Shown here: positions 1 through 8,617 of the stretch, in pieces | How positions within the stretch are numbered: position 1 is the stretch's first letter | Layout of the letters: the number at the start of each line of letters is the position of its first letter | Source: Bauldia litoralis | GTDB taxonomy: Bacteria > Pseudomonadota > Alphaproteobacteria > Rhizobiales > Kaistiaceae | Length of the DNA stretch: 58,208 bases | Assembly (NCBI GenBank): GCA_945882315.1 | Contig: CAMCWB010000017.1 | Span: 1-58,208, forward strand | Direction: 5' to 3' | The notes under the pieces: generated by a model | The model's database searches: none | What the model was told of the DNA's origin: nothing | What the model saw: the letters and a program-made list of their open reading frames with translations, nothing else | Program-made: the position numbers and the translations under genes

Positions 1-1
1 C

Positions 2-121
2 ACCTACCAGAAGGGCATCCGAATCAAGAAAGCCGAGATGAAGCTTCTCGACATCGTGGGCGACGCGTTCCATCCCGACTGGAACTATGCGATCAAGCCC
101 CGTATCCCCAAAGAACCGTAG
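2..121 (+). CDS. ISAzo13-type transposase, C-terminal fragment (5' end outside window)
   Basis: An open frame enters from the window edge and ends with TAG at 119-121, giving 39 residues. The segment FHPDWNYAIKPR resembles the conserved FHGEWNYTI-type C-terminus of ISAzo13-family (Rhodopirellula-type DDE) transposases. Only the tail is visible, so no catalytic residue can be checked. It lies against the 3' end of a TPR gene on the other strand, whose last residues look foreign, which suggests the element inserted into that gene. The family call rests on one short motif. Confidence 0.55.
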   Translation, partial: TYQKGIRIKKAEMKLLDIVGDAFHPDWNYAIKPRIPKEP

Positions 122-1130
122 CGGTTATCGCTGCGAGTGTCCTTAGCAGACATTCCACGCGCATCAGGCGCGCCATCAGGACCATGTCGTTTGTGGCGCC
201 ATGCTTCTTTTCAAGTGTGGCCACCATCTCGTCCGCGAAACGTATCGATTCTGCGGTGCGGTGGAGGCGCTCGAGAAGGCGGACATACATAGCGCTCACG
301 TCGAGCCAGGCATTTTCCGGCAACTTCGCTTCCACGACCTTGCGATATGCCACCTCCGTTTCGGCGAGCGCCGCCTTGTAGCGGCCCTCGCTGAAGCGAA
401 GCTGGGCGCGCAGCAACAGCATCGTGGCCATGGAATCGGCGGCGCCCGGTCCGCTGCGCTCGAGATCGACAAGGCCGAGGGCGACTTCCTTTTCCATCTC
501 GGCATAGCGCCCGGTCTCTTGCGCGGCGCGCGCCCGGAAGACCCGGGCCAGCCCGCGCATCGACGATGCCTGCGGATTGGTGCCGGTCAGCCGGAGGGAC
601 ATCTCGATCGCCGCATCCGCCTTCTGGTGATGGCCCGCATAGCGGAAGATCGCGGCGCTTGCGTCGATGGCCTGGGCAAGGACGGGCTCGGGCACGCCCG
701 CTTCGGCGGCGCGGCCAAGGATTCCCTCGGCCAGGGTCGCGGCCTCGCCCTTGCGGTCCTGCGCGAGCCGGACCTCGGCCAGGGCGAAGGCGACATTGAG
801 GTAAGGGCCGGGATCGGATGCGCGCCGAAGCAGCGGAAGCTTGTCGAAGACCTTGTCGGCCTCGGGGTCGCCGAGCGCGAGCAGGCTCTCGCCGAGCTTG
901 GCGAGGACCACGCCTGCATCGGGAGAGGTCGCCTGGCCCTGGCGCTCGAAGGCCGCGAAAACCTCCCTGAGGATCGGCACCGCCTCGCGATGATTGCCTG
1001 CCGCCTGTGCCGTCGTTCCGCGAGCGAAAAGGCCGGCCAGGCCGTCACCTTGCGCGGCCGTATCCCGGATGCCTGCGGCGAGGATCAGGACAAGGGCAAG
1101 GAAGCGAAGAAGGGATATGACCTGCCTCAT
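93..1130 (-). CDS. Secreted TPR-repeat protein, apparently truncated at the 3' end by the IS
   Basis: The 345-residue product has a signal peptide (about residues 1-26, MRQVISLL...DTAAQ) and then Ala/Leu-rich paired helices typical of tetratricopeptide repeats (about 30-320). Proteins of this build usually continue into a C-terminal domain, often CHAT, which is absent here. The last 18 or so residues (after MRVE) run into the sequence beside the transposase fragment and have no TPR character, so the native 3' end is probably lost. The function is likely a periplasmic protein-protein scaffold, but the partner is unknown. The truncation is inferred, not proven. Confidence 0.6.
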   Translation of the reverse strand: MRQVISLLRFLALVLILAAGIRDTAAQGDGLAGLFARGTTAQAAGNHREAVPILREVFAAFERQGQATSPDAGVVLAKLGESLLALGDPEADKVFDKLPLLRRASDPGPYLNVAFALAEVRLAQDRKGEAATLAEGILGRAAEAGVPEPVLAQAIDASAAIFRYAGHHQKADAAIEMSLRLTGTNPQASSMRGLARVFRARAAQETGRYAEMEKEVALGLVDLERSGPGAADSMATMLLLRAQLRFSEGRYKAALAETEVAYRKVVEAKLPENAWLDVSAMYVRLLERLHRTAESIRFADEMVATLEKKHGATNDMVLMARLMRVECLLRTLAAITATVLWGYGA

Positions 1131-1315
1131 GCGGCCGCGGGTTCACTCGTCGGGAGGTCCACATAGTCCGAAGGCGCGTGACGGCTGGCAAGTGAAAACG
1201 GCAGTCACGAAGGGGCGCTTTCAAAGCGCCACCGGGCAGCTAAACTGCCGGAAACCGGGATTCCTTTCCGGTGCCGTCGAGGCGACGGTGAAAAATCAGA
1301 TCGCGAGGGGGAGAT

Positions 1316-2956
1316 ATGCCGGTCAGGTCGGGTGCGCAGACGCTTGTCGAAAGCCTTGTCGAGGAAGGGGTCCGGACCCTCTTCGGTATCCCCGGCGTCG
1401 ATACGCTGAGCGTCTATGACGCCTTCCTCGACCACCCGGAAATCAAGGCGATCAACGTCCGCCACGAGCAGTCGGCGGTGTTCATGGCGGACGGCTTCAA
1501 TCGCGCCAGCGGCGAGGTCGGCGTCGCGCTGACCAGCGGCGGGCCGGGTGCGCTCAACACGCTGACCGCCATGTCGACCGCCAACAATGACAGTTCGGCC
1601 GTCCTGCATGTGTTGAACGACAATCCGGCGGCGGTGCGGCGTAAGGGCAGGGGTTATTTCCACGACGTTGCCGACCAGTTCGGCATCTTCCGCCCGGTCT
1701 GCGATTTCGCCTGCCAGGCCAGCCTGCCCGCCGAAATTCCCGGCGCCATCCATTCGGCGATGTATGCGCTGCGCTCGCGGCGGCCGCGTCCGGCCCTGGT
1801 CGAGATCGCCGGCGACGCCTTCAGGCTCGAAACGGACGCCGCGATCCTGCCGCGCGCCAAATCCGAGCGCCGCCAGCCCGACAAGGCCGACATCGCCAAG
1901 GCGGCCGAACTGATCGCCAAGGCGAAGCGGCCGATCATCTGGTGCGGCGGCGGCGTCGTTTCGGGCGACGCCTCGGCCGAATTCCTGCGCATCGCCGAAA
2001 AGCTCGGCGCGCCGATCCTGACCTCGCAGACTGGCAAGAGCGGCGTGCCGGGGGATCACCCGCTCTTCGTCGGCAACTGGGCGAATGAGCGCCCGGTCCG
2101 CGAGCTGATCGCCGATGCCGACCTGCTGCTCGCGGTTGGCACGCGCTTCTCTTACTTCCCGACCGGCGGCTGGTCGCTGCGGTTGCCGGAGACGATCGTG
2201 CAGTTCGACCTCGATCCGGCCGAGATCGGCCGCAACTACCGCGTCGCGGCGTCGGCGGTCGGCGATGCCCGTGTGGCGCTGACCATGCTCGACGCGGCGC
2301 TCGACAAGGCCGGCTACACGAAGCCGACCGATCGCACTGCCGAGATCGCGGCGCTGAACGCGCGGATCGAGAAGGCGGTCGGCCGCAGCGTCGAGCTCGA
2401 CGTGCTGGAACAGATACGGAAGGCGCTGCCGGCCGAGGCGATGGTCTTCAACGATCCGACCACCATCGTCTTCTGGGCGCGCTCCTATTGGAAGTCATAC
2501 GCGCCGCGGACCTGGTTCGTCGCCTCCGGCTTCGGCACGCTCGGCTTTGCGCTGCCGACCGCGATCGGCGCGGCGGTGGCGCGTCCCGGCGTCCCGTCGA
2601 TCGCGATGATGGGCGACGCCGGCGTCATGTTCACGATCCAGGATTTGATGACCGCGGTCGAGCACAGGATTCCGATCATCCTGATGATCTTCAACGACAA
2701 GGGCTATGGCGTCGAGCGGCGGCACCAGGACCATCTCTATGGCCGCCGCAGCGGTGTCGACCTGCTGCCGCCGGATTTCGTGGCCCTGGCGAAGGCCTTC
2801 GGCGCCAAGGGCGTCCGCGTCGACGATCTCAAAAAGGTCGGCGAGACGGTGAAGGCGGCGCTCGGCCAGGACGGGCCGGTGGTCATCGAGGTGACGGTCG
2901 ACTTCCGCCACCCCGGCTACGGGTCGTGGGTGGATTGGGACAAGGCGGGGGTTTAG
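1316..2956 (+). CDS. Thiamine-pyrophosphate-binding enzyme, acetolactate-synthase-like
   Basis: This 546-residue protein has the IlvB/POX architecture. The N-terminal Pyr domain carries the catalytic Glu in RHEQSAVFMADG (E51), followed by a central Rossmann-like domain (about 185-330) and a C-terminal PP domain. The PP domain has the Mg/TPP motif GDAG (about 433-436) and, about 25 residues on, NDKGYG. It should decarboxylate a 2-keto acid or carry out a carboligation. The substrate cannot be read from sequence: no regulatory subunit gene (ilvH) is next to it, so a dedicated catabolic 2-oxoacid enzyme is as likely as biosynthetic acetolactate synthase. A purine-rich GGGGGAG precedes the ATG. 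Confidence 0.8.
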   Translation: MPVRSGAQTLVESLVEEGVRTLFGIPGVDTLSVYDAFLDHPEIKAINVRHEQSAVFMADGFNRASGEVGVALTSGGPGALNTLTAMSTANNDSSAVLHVLNDNPAAVRRKGRGYFHDVADQFGIFRPVCDFACQASLPAEIPGAIHSAMYALRSRRPRPALVEIAGDAFRLETDAAILPRAKSERRQPDKADIAKAAELIAKAKRPIIWCGGGVVSGDASAEFLRIAEKLGAPILTSQTGKSGVPGDHPLFVGNWANERPVRELIADADLLLAVGTRFSYFPTGGWSLRLPETIVQFDLDPAEIGRNYRVAASAVGDARVALTMLDAALDKAGYTKPTDRTAEIAALNARIEKAVGRSVELDVLEQIRKALPAEAMVFNDPTTIVFWARSYWKSYAPRTWFVASGFGTLGFALPTAIGAAVARPGVPSIAMMGDAGVMFTIQDLMTAVEHRIPIILMIFNDKGYGVERRHQDHLYGRRSGVDLLPPDFVALAKAFGAKGVRVDDLKKVGETVKAALGQDGPVVIEVTVDFRHPGYGSWVDWDKAGV

Positions 2957-2970
2957 CGATGAGGCGAGGC

Positions 2971-3292
2971 CCATACCCTCTCCCATGGGAGACCTTTGCA
3001 TAACCTAACAGAGCGAGGCGGATGTTCTTGGGTTGATTCCGATCCGTTCTCTCTTCGAATCCGGTCTGTCCCGCGCCTTGCGAGGTTGTGCAAAGGTCTC
3101 CATGGGGAGAGGGCCGACGCGCTTGGCGACGAAAGAGCCTAGGGCGTCGGGGTGAGGGGCTGGGGCGTCAGCTATTGCGCTCGACAGCGAAGCTTTCGCG
3201 GAATTCGGAGAGGCCGGAACCCCTCACCCTTCTCGCCTAAATTCGCTCCGCTCATTAAGGCTCAAAGCCCTCTCCCTATGGGAGAGGATAGC
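2971..3292. repeat. Compound palindromic intergenic element interrupted by a MITE
   Basis: This 350-base gene-free stretch is built of palindromes. It contains CCCTCTCCC-ATG-GGGAGAGGG (now split by a MITE, 2976-3113), GGGGTGAGGGG near 3150 with a facing CCCCTCACCC near 3220, and an intact CCCTCTCCC-TAT-GGGAGAGG at 3268-3287. The same order recurs at 8103-8630. Such mosaic palindromes are common between genes in Hyphomicrobiales. The zf-UBP gene ends just beyond it. Confidence 0.75.
2988..3101. mobile_element. 114-bp MITE, copy 1
   Basis: The terminal inverted repeat is GGAGACCTTTGCAYAACCT, 19 bp with one mismatch between the two ends. The element has no coding capacity. It is flanked by a 3-bp duplication, ATG (2985-2987 and 3102-3104), in the centre of a CCCTCTCCC/GGGAGAGGG palindrome. 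By eye the 114 bp are identical to 8119-8232, indicating recent movement. A transposase acting in trans is presumed, and none with these ends is in the window. Confidence 0.85.
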
Positions 3293-3307
3293 GCGGCGCT
3301 GGCGCTG

Positions 3308-3625
3308 TTAGACAAATCTCGGAATTTCCCCGTTCTGCTCGGTCGGGCGGTCGGAGAGGTCGAACATGACTTCGTCGACGAAGCACCAGCCCCAATGCTC
3401 GGGCGGGTCGTAGCCCTCGATGATCGGGTGCTGGGTTGCGTGGAAATGCTTGGTGGCGTGCTTGTTGGGCGAGTCGTCGCAGCAGCCGACATGGCCGCAT
3501 GTCCGGCAGACGCGCAGATGCACCCACCAGTCGCCGGTCTTCAGGCATTCCTCGCAGCCGAGCGCGCTCGGCGTCACGTCGCGGATTGTGTCGAGATGGC
3601 TGCAGGTCTGGTCGCGTTTTGACAT
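3308..3625 (-). CDS. UBP-type zinc-finger protein
   Basis: This small protein (105 residues) consists almost wholly of a zf-UBP domain. It has C8/H10, C24-x2-C27, C40-x2-C43 and C48, then a His-rich segment (HATKHFHATQHP) that completes the zinc sites. In eukaryotes the fold binds the ubiquitin C-terminus. In bacteria it is a stand-alone protein often found beside cNMP-binding/thioredoxin-reductase-like flavoproteins, exactly as here, 12 bases upstream of the flavoprotein's stop and on the same strand. The bacterial role is not established. Confidence 0.85.
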   Translation of the reverse strand: MSKRDQTCSHLDTIRDVTPSALGCEECLKTGDWWVHLRVCRTCGHVGCCDDSPNKHATKHFHATQHPIIEGYDPPEHWGWCFVDEVMFDLSDRPTEQNGEIPRFV

Positions 3626-3637
3626 CGTCGCTCCGGA

Positions 3638-5299
3638 TCAGACGGTTTCGGTCGGCCGTTCGGCCAGGAATTTATGGAGGGCCGCGACGACCTGGGCGCC
3701 TTCGCCGATGGCGCCGCCGACATGCTTGACCGAGCCGGAGCGGACGTCGCCGACGGCGAAGATGCCGGGCACGGTCGATTCCAGCGGGCCGGCGATCCGC
3801 TCGTTGCCGCTACCGGTCTGGCCGGTCATGACGAAGCCGGCCTTGTCGACTCCGACGCCGCAGCTCTCCAACCAGCCTGTCGCCGGATCGGCGCCGACGA
3901 AGAGGAAGACATTGGCGATCGGCGCCTCGGTCTCCTCGCCGCTGTTGCGGTTGCGCCAGCGCACGCGTTCGATGCCGGTCTCGTCGGAGCCTTCGAGCGC
4001 GACGAGTTCGGTGCCGGTCATCAGTTCGATATTGGACGTCGCCTCGATGCGGTCGATCAAATAGCGCGACATGCTGGCGGCAAGGCCGGAGCCGCGCACC
4101 ATCATGCGCACCTTCGAGGCATGCGCCGAGAGGAAGACCGCCGCCTGTCCGGCCGAGTTGCCGCCGCCGACCAGCACGACCTCCTGCGAGGCGCAGAGCC
4201 GTGCCTCGATCGGCGAGGCCCAGAACCAGACGCCGTGGCCCTCGAATTTCGACAGATTCTCGACCGCCGGCCGACGATAGCGGGCGCCGCTCGCGACCAC
4301 GACCGAGCGCGACAGGATGGTGCGCTCGCATTCGGTCGTGACGCCGAAGAGGCCGTCCTTGCGGCCGCAGTCGAGATCGGAAGCGCGCATCGGAATCATG
4401 ATCTCGGCGCCGAATTTCTGCGCCTGGACAAAAGCGCGGCCGGCGAGGGCCTGTCCCGAGATGCCGGTCGGGAAGCCGAGGTAATTCTCGATGCGAGCGC
4501 TGGCGCCGGCCTGACCGCCGAAGGAGGTCGCGTCGAGGACGATCACCGACAGGCCTTCGGATGCGGCGTAGACCGCGGTCGCCAGACCCGCCGGGCCACC
4601 GCCGACGACGGCGACGTCGTAAAGCTCCTGGCGCGGTACCGGCTGAACCATGCCGAGGCGGACGGCGAGATCGGATTCGGTCGGGTTGCGGAGGATCGAG
4701 CCATCCGGCGCGACGACCAGCGGCAGCTCGCCGGGCGTCGATTCATAGCGGGCGAGCACGGCGGCGGCGGCGTCGTCGCTGGCGGTATCGAGCACGTGAT
4801 GCGGCTGGCCGTTGCGCGTCAGGAAATTGACGAGCCGCAGAAGGTTGGCGTCGGAGGCCGGCCCGACCAGCACCGGTCCGCCGGCATTGCTGGCTATCAG
4901 GTTGACGCGGCGCAGGATGAGGGCGCGCGTGATCCGCTCGCCGAGTTCGGCTTCGGCGATCATCACGGCGCGGAGCCGGTCGGGCGGGATCAGGATCGCC
5001 TCGACGTCGCCCTCGGCATGGCCGTCGACGAGCGCCGGCTGTTCCGACAGTTGCCCGATCTCGGCGAGGAACTGGCCGGGCCCCTAGTCGACAAGCTCGC
5101 TGACATTGCCGAGCCCGTCATGCTGGCTGATGGCGACATGGCCGGAGAGGATCACGAACATGCCCGGGCCGGGCTTGCCGGTCTCGAACAGCGCCTCCCC
5201 ATCGCGATAGCGGCGCAGCGAGCCGAATCTGCGCAGGCGATCGATCTCCTGCGGCGTCAGTTCGGGGAAGGTCTGTTCGTAACGCTCGAAGGTCGCCAT
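3638..5299 (-). pseudogene. cNMP-binding / thioredoxin-reductase-like flavoprotein with an in-frame TAG
   Basis: One continuous frame of 554 codons from ATG 5299 is interrupted only by TAG at 5086-5084 (codon 72). Codons 1-71 encode the start of a cyclic-nucleotide-binding domain. After the TAG, GPGQFLAEIGQLSEQPALVDG continues the same domain without a shift. A Trx-like linker and an FAD/NAD(P) oxidoreductase follow (GGGPAGLA at about residue 233, second GGGNSAG loop). The redox CxxC of true thioredoxin reductases is absent, as is usual for this fusion family. CTA to CTG on the plus strand would restore Gln. Translation could restart at ATG 4966, giving a 442-residue flavoprotein. It may be a pseudogene, a sequencing error, or a split gene. 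Confidence 0.75.
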
Positions 5300-5394
5300 G
5301 CGGGCTCCATGCGGGCACGGACGCGCCTGCTCGGCGACACATAAGCGTATCGGATCGGAAGATGGAAGGCTGGGCGTTGCCGCGGCGGGGCCGG

Positions 5395-5670
5395 TCAGGC
5401 CGAGGCTTCGGCCACCACCAGGCAGCGCATGCCGCGTGCGTCGAAGGAGATGCCCCGCGATGTCCGCACCAGCCTGACGATGACGGCGTCGCAAGTGGCG
5501 CAGCGGAAGATGGCGCCCATCTCGCCGCCATAGACGCGAGCCCCGCCGATCGCGCCGCTGGTGCCGCAGGCATCGCAGGTGGCGACGGCAGCGGTCATCT
5601 CGATAGCGAACAGTTCGCCGAGCAGGCCGGCGGCGGCATTGCCGTCGAGGGTGAGGGCGTCGCGTTCCAT
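5395..5670 (-). CDS. DUF6510-family zinc-ribbon-like protein
   Basis: The protein has 91 residues. It opens with the LDGNAAAGLLGELF motif and carries two CxxC knuckles (CDAC about 32-35 and CATC about 57-60), so a zinc ribbon is likely. It is the last gene of a run with a ferredoxin-reductase-like protein (one base away) and a molybdopterin sulfite-oxidase-like protein. In other bacteria this trio commonly travels together. Its role in the redox unit is not known. Confidence 0.75.
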   Translation of the reverse strand: MERDALTLDGNAAAGLLGELFAIEMTAAVATCDACGTSGAIGGARVYGGEMGAIFRCATCDAVIVRLVRTSRGISFDARGMRCLVVAEASA

Positions 5671-5671
5671 T

Positions 5672-6430
5672 CTAGCCTCCTGTCGGGCCGAAGCGTTCCG
5701 TCTTGATCAAGCCGGGCTCATGGCCGAGCTCGCTCAGGATTCGAGCGGCGGATTCCACCAGCGGCGTCGGGCCGCAGATATAGATGCGCGGCGTCATGGC
5801 CGGCGGAATGCCGATGCCTGTCAGCATGTCGCGGTCGATCCGGCGGGCGCCGCCGCTCCAGCCGACCGGCTGGCGGCGGGTCAGCGTGTGATAGACGGTG
5901 AGCCCGTCTTCCTTGGTCGCCAGCCGCTCGAGCTCGTTGCGGAAGATGATCTCCTCGAAGCCGCGCGAGGAGTGGATGAGGAGCGTCGGCGTCTTGCTGT
6001 CGACCAGAGCGCGATGCCGGAGCATCGCCATCAGGGGCACGATGCCGGAGCCGCCGGCAATCAGGAACAGCGGCCCGCCGAGCGGCGCCGTCCAGACGAA
6101 ATAGCCGCCGATCGGTCCGCGGATCTCGAACCTGTCGCCGACCTGCACATTGGCGGCGAGGTAGGGCGAAACCTCGCCGTCGTCGATGCGTTCGATGGTG
6201 ACGGCGAGGTCGGGCGCTTCCGGCGCTGAGGCGATCGAGTAGCTGCGCTGGGCGCGATAGCCGTCCTCGCCGGTCAGGCGGATGTCGACATGCTGGCCGG
6301 CGCGGTGTCCCGGCCATTCCGGAACGTCGAGGATCAGGCTACGGACGCGCGGCGTCTCGTCGACGACGGCACGGACAGTCGCGATCTGCCATTGCATGCG
6401 CGGCGGGGCTGCGACGGAAGCGGATGTCAT
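5672..6430 (-). CDS. Ferredoxin-reductase-like FAD/NAD(P) oxidoreductase
   Basis: The protein has 252 residues. The FAD domain shows RSYSIAS (about 62-68), the NAD(P) domain starts at GGSGIVPLMAM (about 125), and the C-terminal CGPTPLVE motif contacts NAD(P)H. There is no [2Fe-2S] domain, so it is a bare FNR-type module that passes electrons between a pyridine nucleotide and a partner protein. The upstream sulfite-oxidase-like gene on the same strand is the obvious candidate partner. The 69-base gap between the two contains an imperfect palindrome, CATTCCCGC...GCGGGAAT. Confidence 0.85.
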   Translation of the reverse strand: MTSASVAAPPRMQWQIATVRAVVDETPRVRSLILDVPEWPGHRAGQHVDIRLTGEDGYRAQRSYSIASAPEAPDLAVTIERIDDGEVSPYLAANVQVGDRFEIRGPIGGYFVWTAPLGGPLFLIAGGSGIVPLMAMLRHRALVDSKTPTLLIHSSRGFEEIIFRNELERLATKEDGLTVYHTLTRRQPVGWSGGARRIDRDMLTGIGIPPAMTPRIYICGPTPLVESAARILSELGHEPGLIKTERFGPTGG

Positions 6431-6440
6431 TGCGCCAGCC

Positions 6441-6486
6441 TCATACTCCGCTCATTCCCGCGCCAGGCGGGAATCCAGGGGCCCGG
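6441..6486. repeat. Palindromic intergenic repeat (TTCCCGC/GCGGGAA type)
   Basis: CATTCCCGCGCCAGGCGGGAATCCAGGG forms a hairpin between the sulfite-oxidase-like and reductase genes. The same CCCGCnnGCGGGAA core recurs near 47575-47595 together with GGACCCAGGG. It is probably a REP-like element. It could stabilise the upstream part of the transcript. Confidence 0.5.
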
Positions 6487-6499
6487 ACTGCTGTCGCGC

Positions 6500-7120
6500 T
6501 CAATCGCCCGTGTAGCGCTGTTCGCGCCAGGGGTCGCCATAGATGTGATAGCCGAGCTGTTCCCAGAAGCCGGGCTCGTCTTCCTCCATGAAGACGATGC
6601 CGGTCGCCCATTTGGCGCTTTTCCAGAAATAGAGATGCGGCACGAGAAGACGCGCCGGGCCGCCATGCTCGGGATCGAGCGGCTGGCCTTCATAGCGCGT
6701 CGCGACCATTGCCTTACCGCCCAGCATGTCCTCGACCGGGACATTGGTGGTGTAGCCGCCTTCGCAATGGATCATCGCGTAGGGTGCCGGCGCTTCGTCG
6801 AGGCCGGCCGCCTCGAGCAAAGTGTCGAGCGTGACGCCTTCCCAGTTGGTGTCGAGCTTCGACCAGGTGGTGACGCAGTGGATGTCGACCTTTACCTGGG
6901 TCTGGGCAAGCGCGTTGAATTCCTCCCAGCTCCAGGAGCCGAGCCTGGTGTCGCCGTCGGAGAGCGTGAAGCGCCAGCTCGCGAGATCGGGGACCGGCGT
7001 CGGCCCGGCCGAGAGCACGGGAAAATCATGGACCAGATGCTGGCCCGGCGGGATGCGCGCCGACTGGCCTTCGGGTTTCTTCCGGCCGAAAAATCCGCGT
7101 GCGATGGGGATGTCGATCAT
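6500..7120 (-). CDS. Sulfite-oxidase-like molybdopterin oxidoreductase
   Basis: The protein has 206 residues and the fold of the molybdopterin-binding domain of the sulfite oxidase/MsrP family. The Mo-ligating Cys is in HCVTTWSKLD (C82), followed by HCEGGYTTNVP and a C-terminal HIYGDPWREQRY. No Tat or Sec signal is visible, so it is probably cytoplasmic, unlike MsrP. It heads the run with the FNR-like reductase and DUF6510. It needs the molybdenum cofactor, and the modABC operon of this window (40.9-43.7 kb) would supply molybdate. The substrate is unknown. Confidence 0.85.
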   Translation of the reverse strand: MIDIPIARGFFGRKKPEGQSARIPPGQHLVHDFPVLSAGPTPVPDLASWRFTLSDGDTRLGSWSWEEFNALAQTQVKVDIHCVTTWSKLDTNWEGVTLDTLLEAAGLDEAPAPYAMIHCEGGYTTNVPVEDMLGGKAMVATRYEGQPLDPEHGGPARLLVPHLYFWKSAKWATGIVFMEEDEPGFWEQLGYHIYGDPWREQRYTGD

Positions 7121-7240
7121 GGCGAGAGGCTAGGATGAGTGCGGGCAGGTGTCCAGAACGACATTCGTCCGTTGACTGCGGGCGACTCTCGGTTAGCATT
7201 GGCGGCGACGAGACCGGCGGGGGCGCGGGAGGTTTCGACG

Positions 7241-8068
7241 ATGCCCTTACTCGCGTCCGTACTCCTTCTCACAAGCTCGTTCACTGTCGCCGCGTCGGCC
7301 ACGGCGCTAGCGCAGATGACCGAGGTCGACCTCGAGTTGGTGCTCGCTGTCGACGTTTCGCGCTCGATGGATTTCGAGGAGCAGCGCATCCAGCGCGAAG
7401 GCTATGTCGCCGCCTTCCGGCATTCAGAGGTCGTGCGGGCGATCGCCTCCGGCGAGATCGGCAAGATCGCGGTGACCTATCTCGAATGGGCGGGCTCCGC
7501 CCACCAGACCGTCGTCGTTCCCTGGACCATCCTCGCAAGCCACGAGGATGCCTTTGCCTTCGCCGACAAGCTCGAAGGCGGCGAGACCACGCGGGAACGC
7601 GGCACGTCGATCTCGAACGGCCTTTCCTTCGCCACGCAACTCTTCGAATCGAGCGGCGGCAACGGCCTTCGCCAGACGATCGACGTCTCCGGCGACGGCG
7701 CCAACAATATGGGCGCGCCGATCGTGCCGACGCGCGACACTGTCGTGGCGCAAGGCATCACCATCAACGGCCTGCCGATCATGCTGCGGCCGAGCATGGC
7801 GGCCAGCATCGAACCCTTCGGCATCGCCGACCTCGACGTCTATTACGAGGACTGCGTCATCGGCGGCCCCGGCGCCTTCATGATCACGGTCAAGGACAGG
7901 TCGCAGTTTCAGGCGGCGATCCGCCGGAAGCTCGTCCTCGAAATCGCCGGGCTCGAACCCGAGCCGCGCGTCATTCCGGTGGCCGGATTGATCAAGGAGT
8001 CACGGATCGACTGCATGGTCGGCGAGAAGACGCGCGGACGCTGGTTCCTGCCGGAAGAAGACCGCTGA
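7241..8068 (+). CDS. Secreted vWA-like DUF1194 protein
   Basis: Starting at ATG 7241, preceded by GGGAGG, the protein has 275 residues. It has a signal peptide (about 1-25) and a von Willebrand A-like fold with the MIDAS metal motif DVSRS (D38-S42) and a second acidic loop, DVSGDGANN. The extent matches DUF1194. A metal-dependent adhesion or scaffold role in the periplasm is likely, but no specific function is known. In-frame upstream codons back to 7139 lack a signal-like start. The gene is divergent from the sulfite-oxidase-like operon. Confidence 0.8.
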   Translation: MPLLASVLLLTSSFTVAASATALAQMTEVDLELVLAVDVSRSMDFEEQRIQREGYVAAFRHSEVVRAIASGEIGKIAVTYLEWAGSAHQTVVVPWTILASHEDAFAFADKLEGGETTRERGTSISNGLSFATQLFESSGGNGLRQTIDVSGDGANNMGAPIVPTRDTVVAQGITINGLPIMLRPSMAASIEPFGIADLDVYYEDCVIGGPGAFMITVKDRSQFQAAIRRKLVLEIAGLEPEPRVIPVAGLIKESRIDCMVGEKTRGRWFLPEEDR

Positions 8069-8118
8069 CGAGAGCGGTTCCTTGCTCGGCTGAATCGGCC
8101 GGCTTACCCTCTCCCAAG

Positions 8119-8232
8119 GGAGACCTTTGCATAACCTAACAGAGCGAGGCGGATGTTCTTGGGTTGATTCCGATCCGTTCTCTCTTCGAATCCGGTCTGT
8201 CCCGCGCCTTGCGAGGTTGTGCAAAGGTCTCC
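8119..8232. mobile_element. 114-bp MITE, copy 2
   Basis: By eye this copy is identical over 114 bp to the one at 2988-3101. It is flanked by AAG duplications (8116-8118, 8233-8235) in the centre of the host palindrome. The different 3-bp flanks of the two copies show independent insertions, not duplication of the whole locus. Confidence 0.85.
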
Positions 8233-8408
8233 AAGGGGAGAGGGCCGGCGCGCTTAGGAGCGTAGCGACTTAGCGTGCCGGGGTGAGGGGTTAAGGCGCG
8301 CGTTATTTGTCCTCGCGGGGAAGCCTTCCCGCAATCCGACCACCGCAACCCCTCCCCCTTTTCGCCTAAGCTCTCTTCGTTCGCTAAAGCTCAAAGCCCT
8401 CTCCCTAT

Positions 8409-8617
8409 GGAGACCTTTGCGGAACGGTTGGTCCTCCCCTGCGAAGCGGGGGAGGGGGACCGCCGATAGGCGGTGGAGGGGGCGACCACAGGCTCTGAAG
8501 AGAGAGAAACGCTGGATAAGCTTTCCGTGTCGCCGCCCCCTCCGTCGACACTTCGTGTCGCCACCTCCCCCGTAAAACGGGGGAGGACCCAGCAACCGGT
8601 GTTGTGCAAAGGTCTCC
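8409..8617. mobile_element. 209-bp MITE-like element with the same termini
   Basis: The ends are GGAGACCTTTGC and GCAAAGGTCTCC, as in the 114-bp copies. The interior differs and holds nested palindromes (TCCTCCCC...GGGGGAGG near 8431-8456, CCTCCCCCGT...ACGGGGGAGG near 8565-8586). Flanks are TAT (8406-8408) and CAT (8618-8620), a one-base mismatch to a 3-bp duplication. It may be a MITE that captured another repeat, or a sister family using the same transposase. Confidence 0.65.

Noticed and set aside
201-1166. Long plus-strand open frame of 321 codons opposite the TPR gene
   Set aside because: It is a mirror of the minus-strand gene. It has His/Arg/Gly-rich composition without any motif, typical of antisense frames in GC-rich DNA.
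2971-3292. CRISPR array
   Set aside because: Repeats are palindromes of different kinds with unequal spacing and no unit repeated more than twice. No cas genes are in the window.
3674-5344. 556-codon plus-strand frame across the flavoprotein gene
   Set aside because: It is antisense to clear cNMP and FAD motifs and its composition is Asp/Arg/Ala-rich noise. The minus strand holds the real gene even with its in-frame stop.
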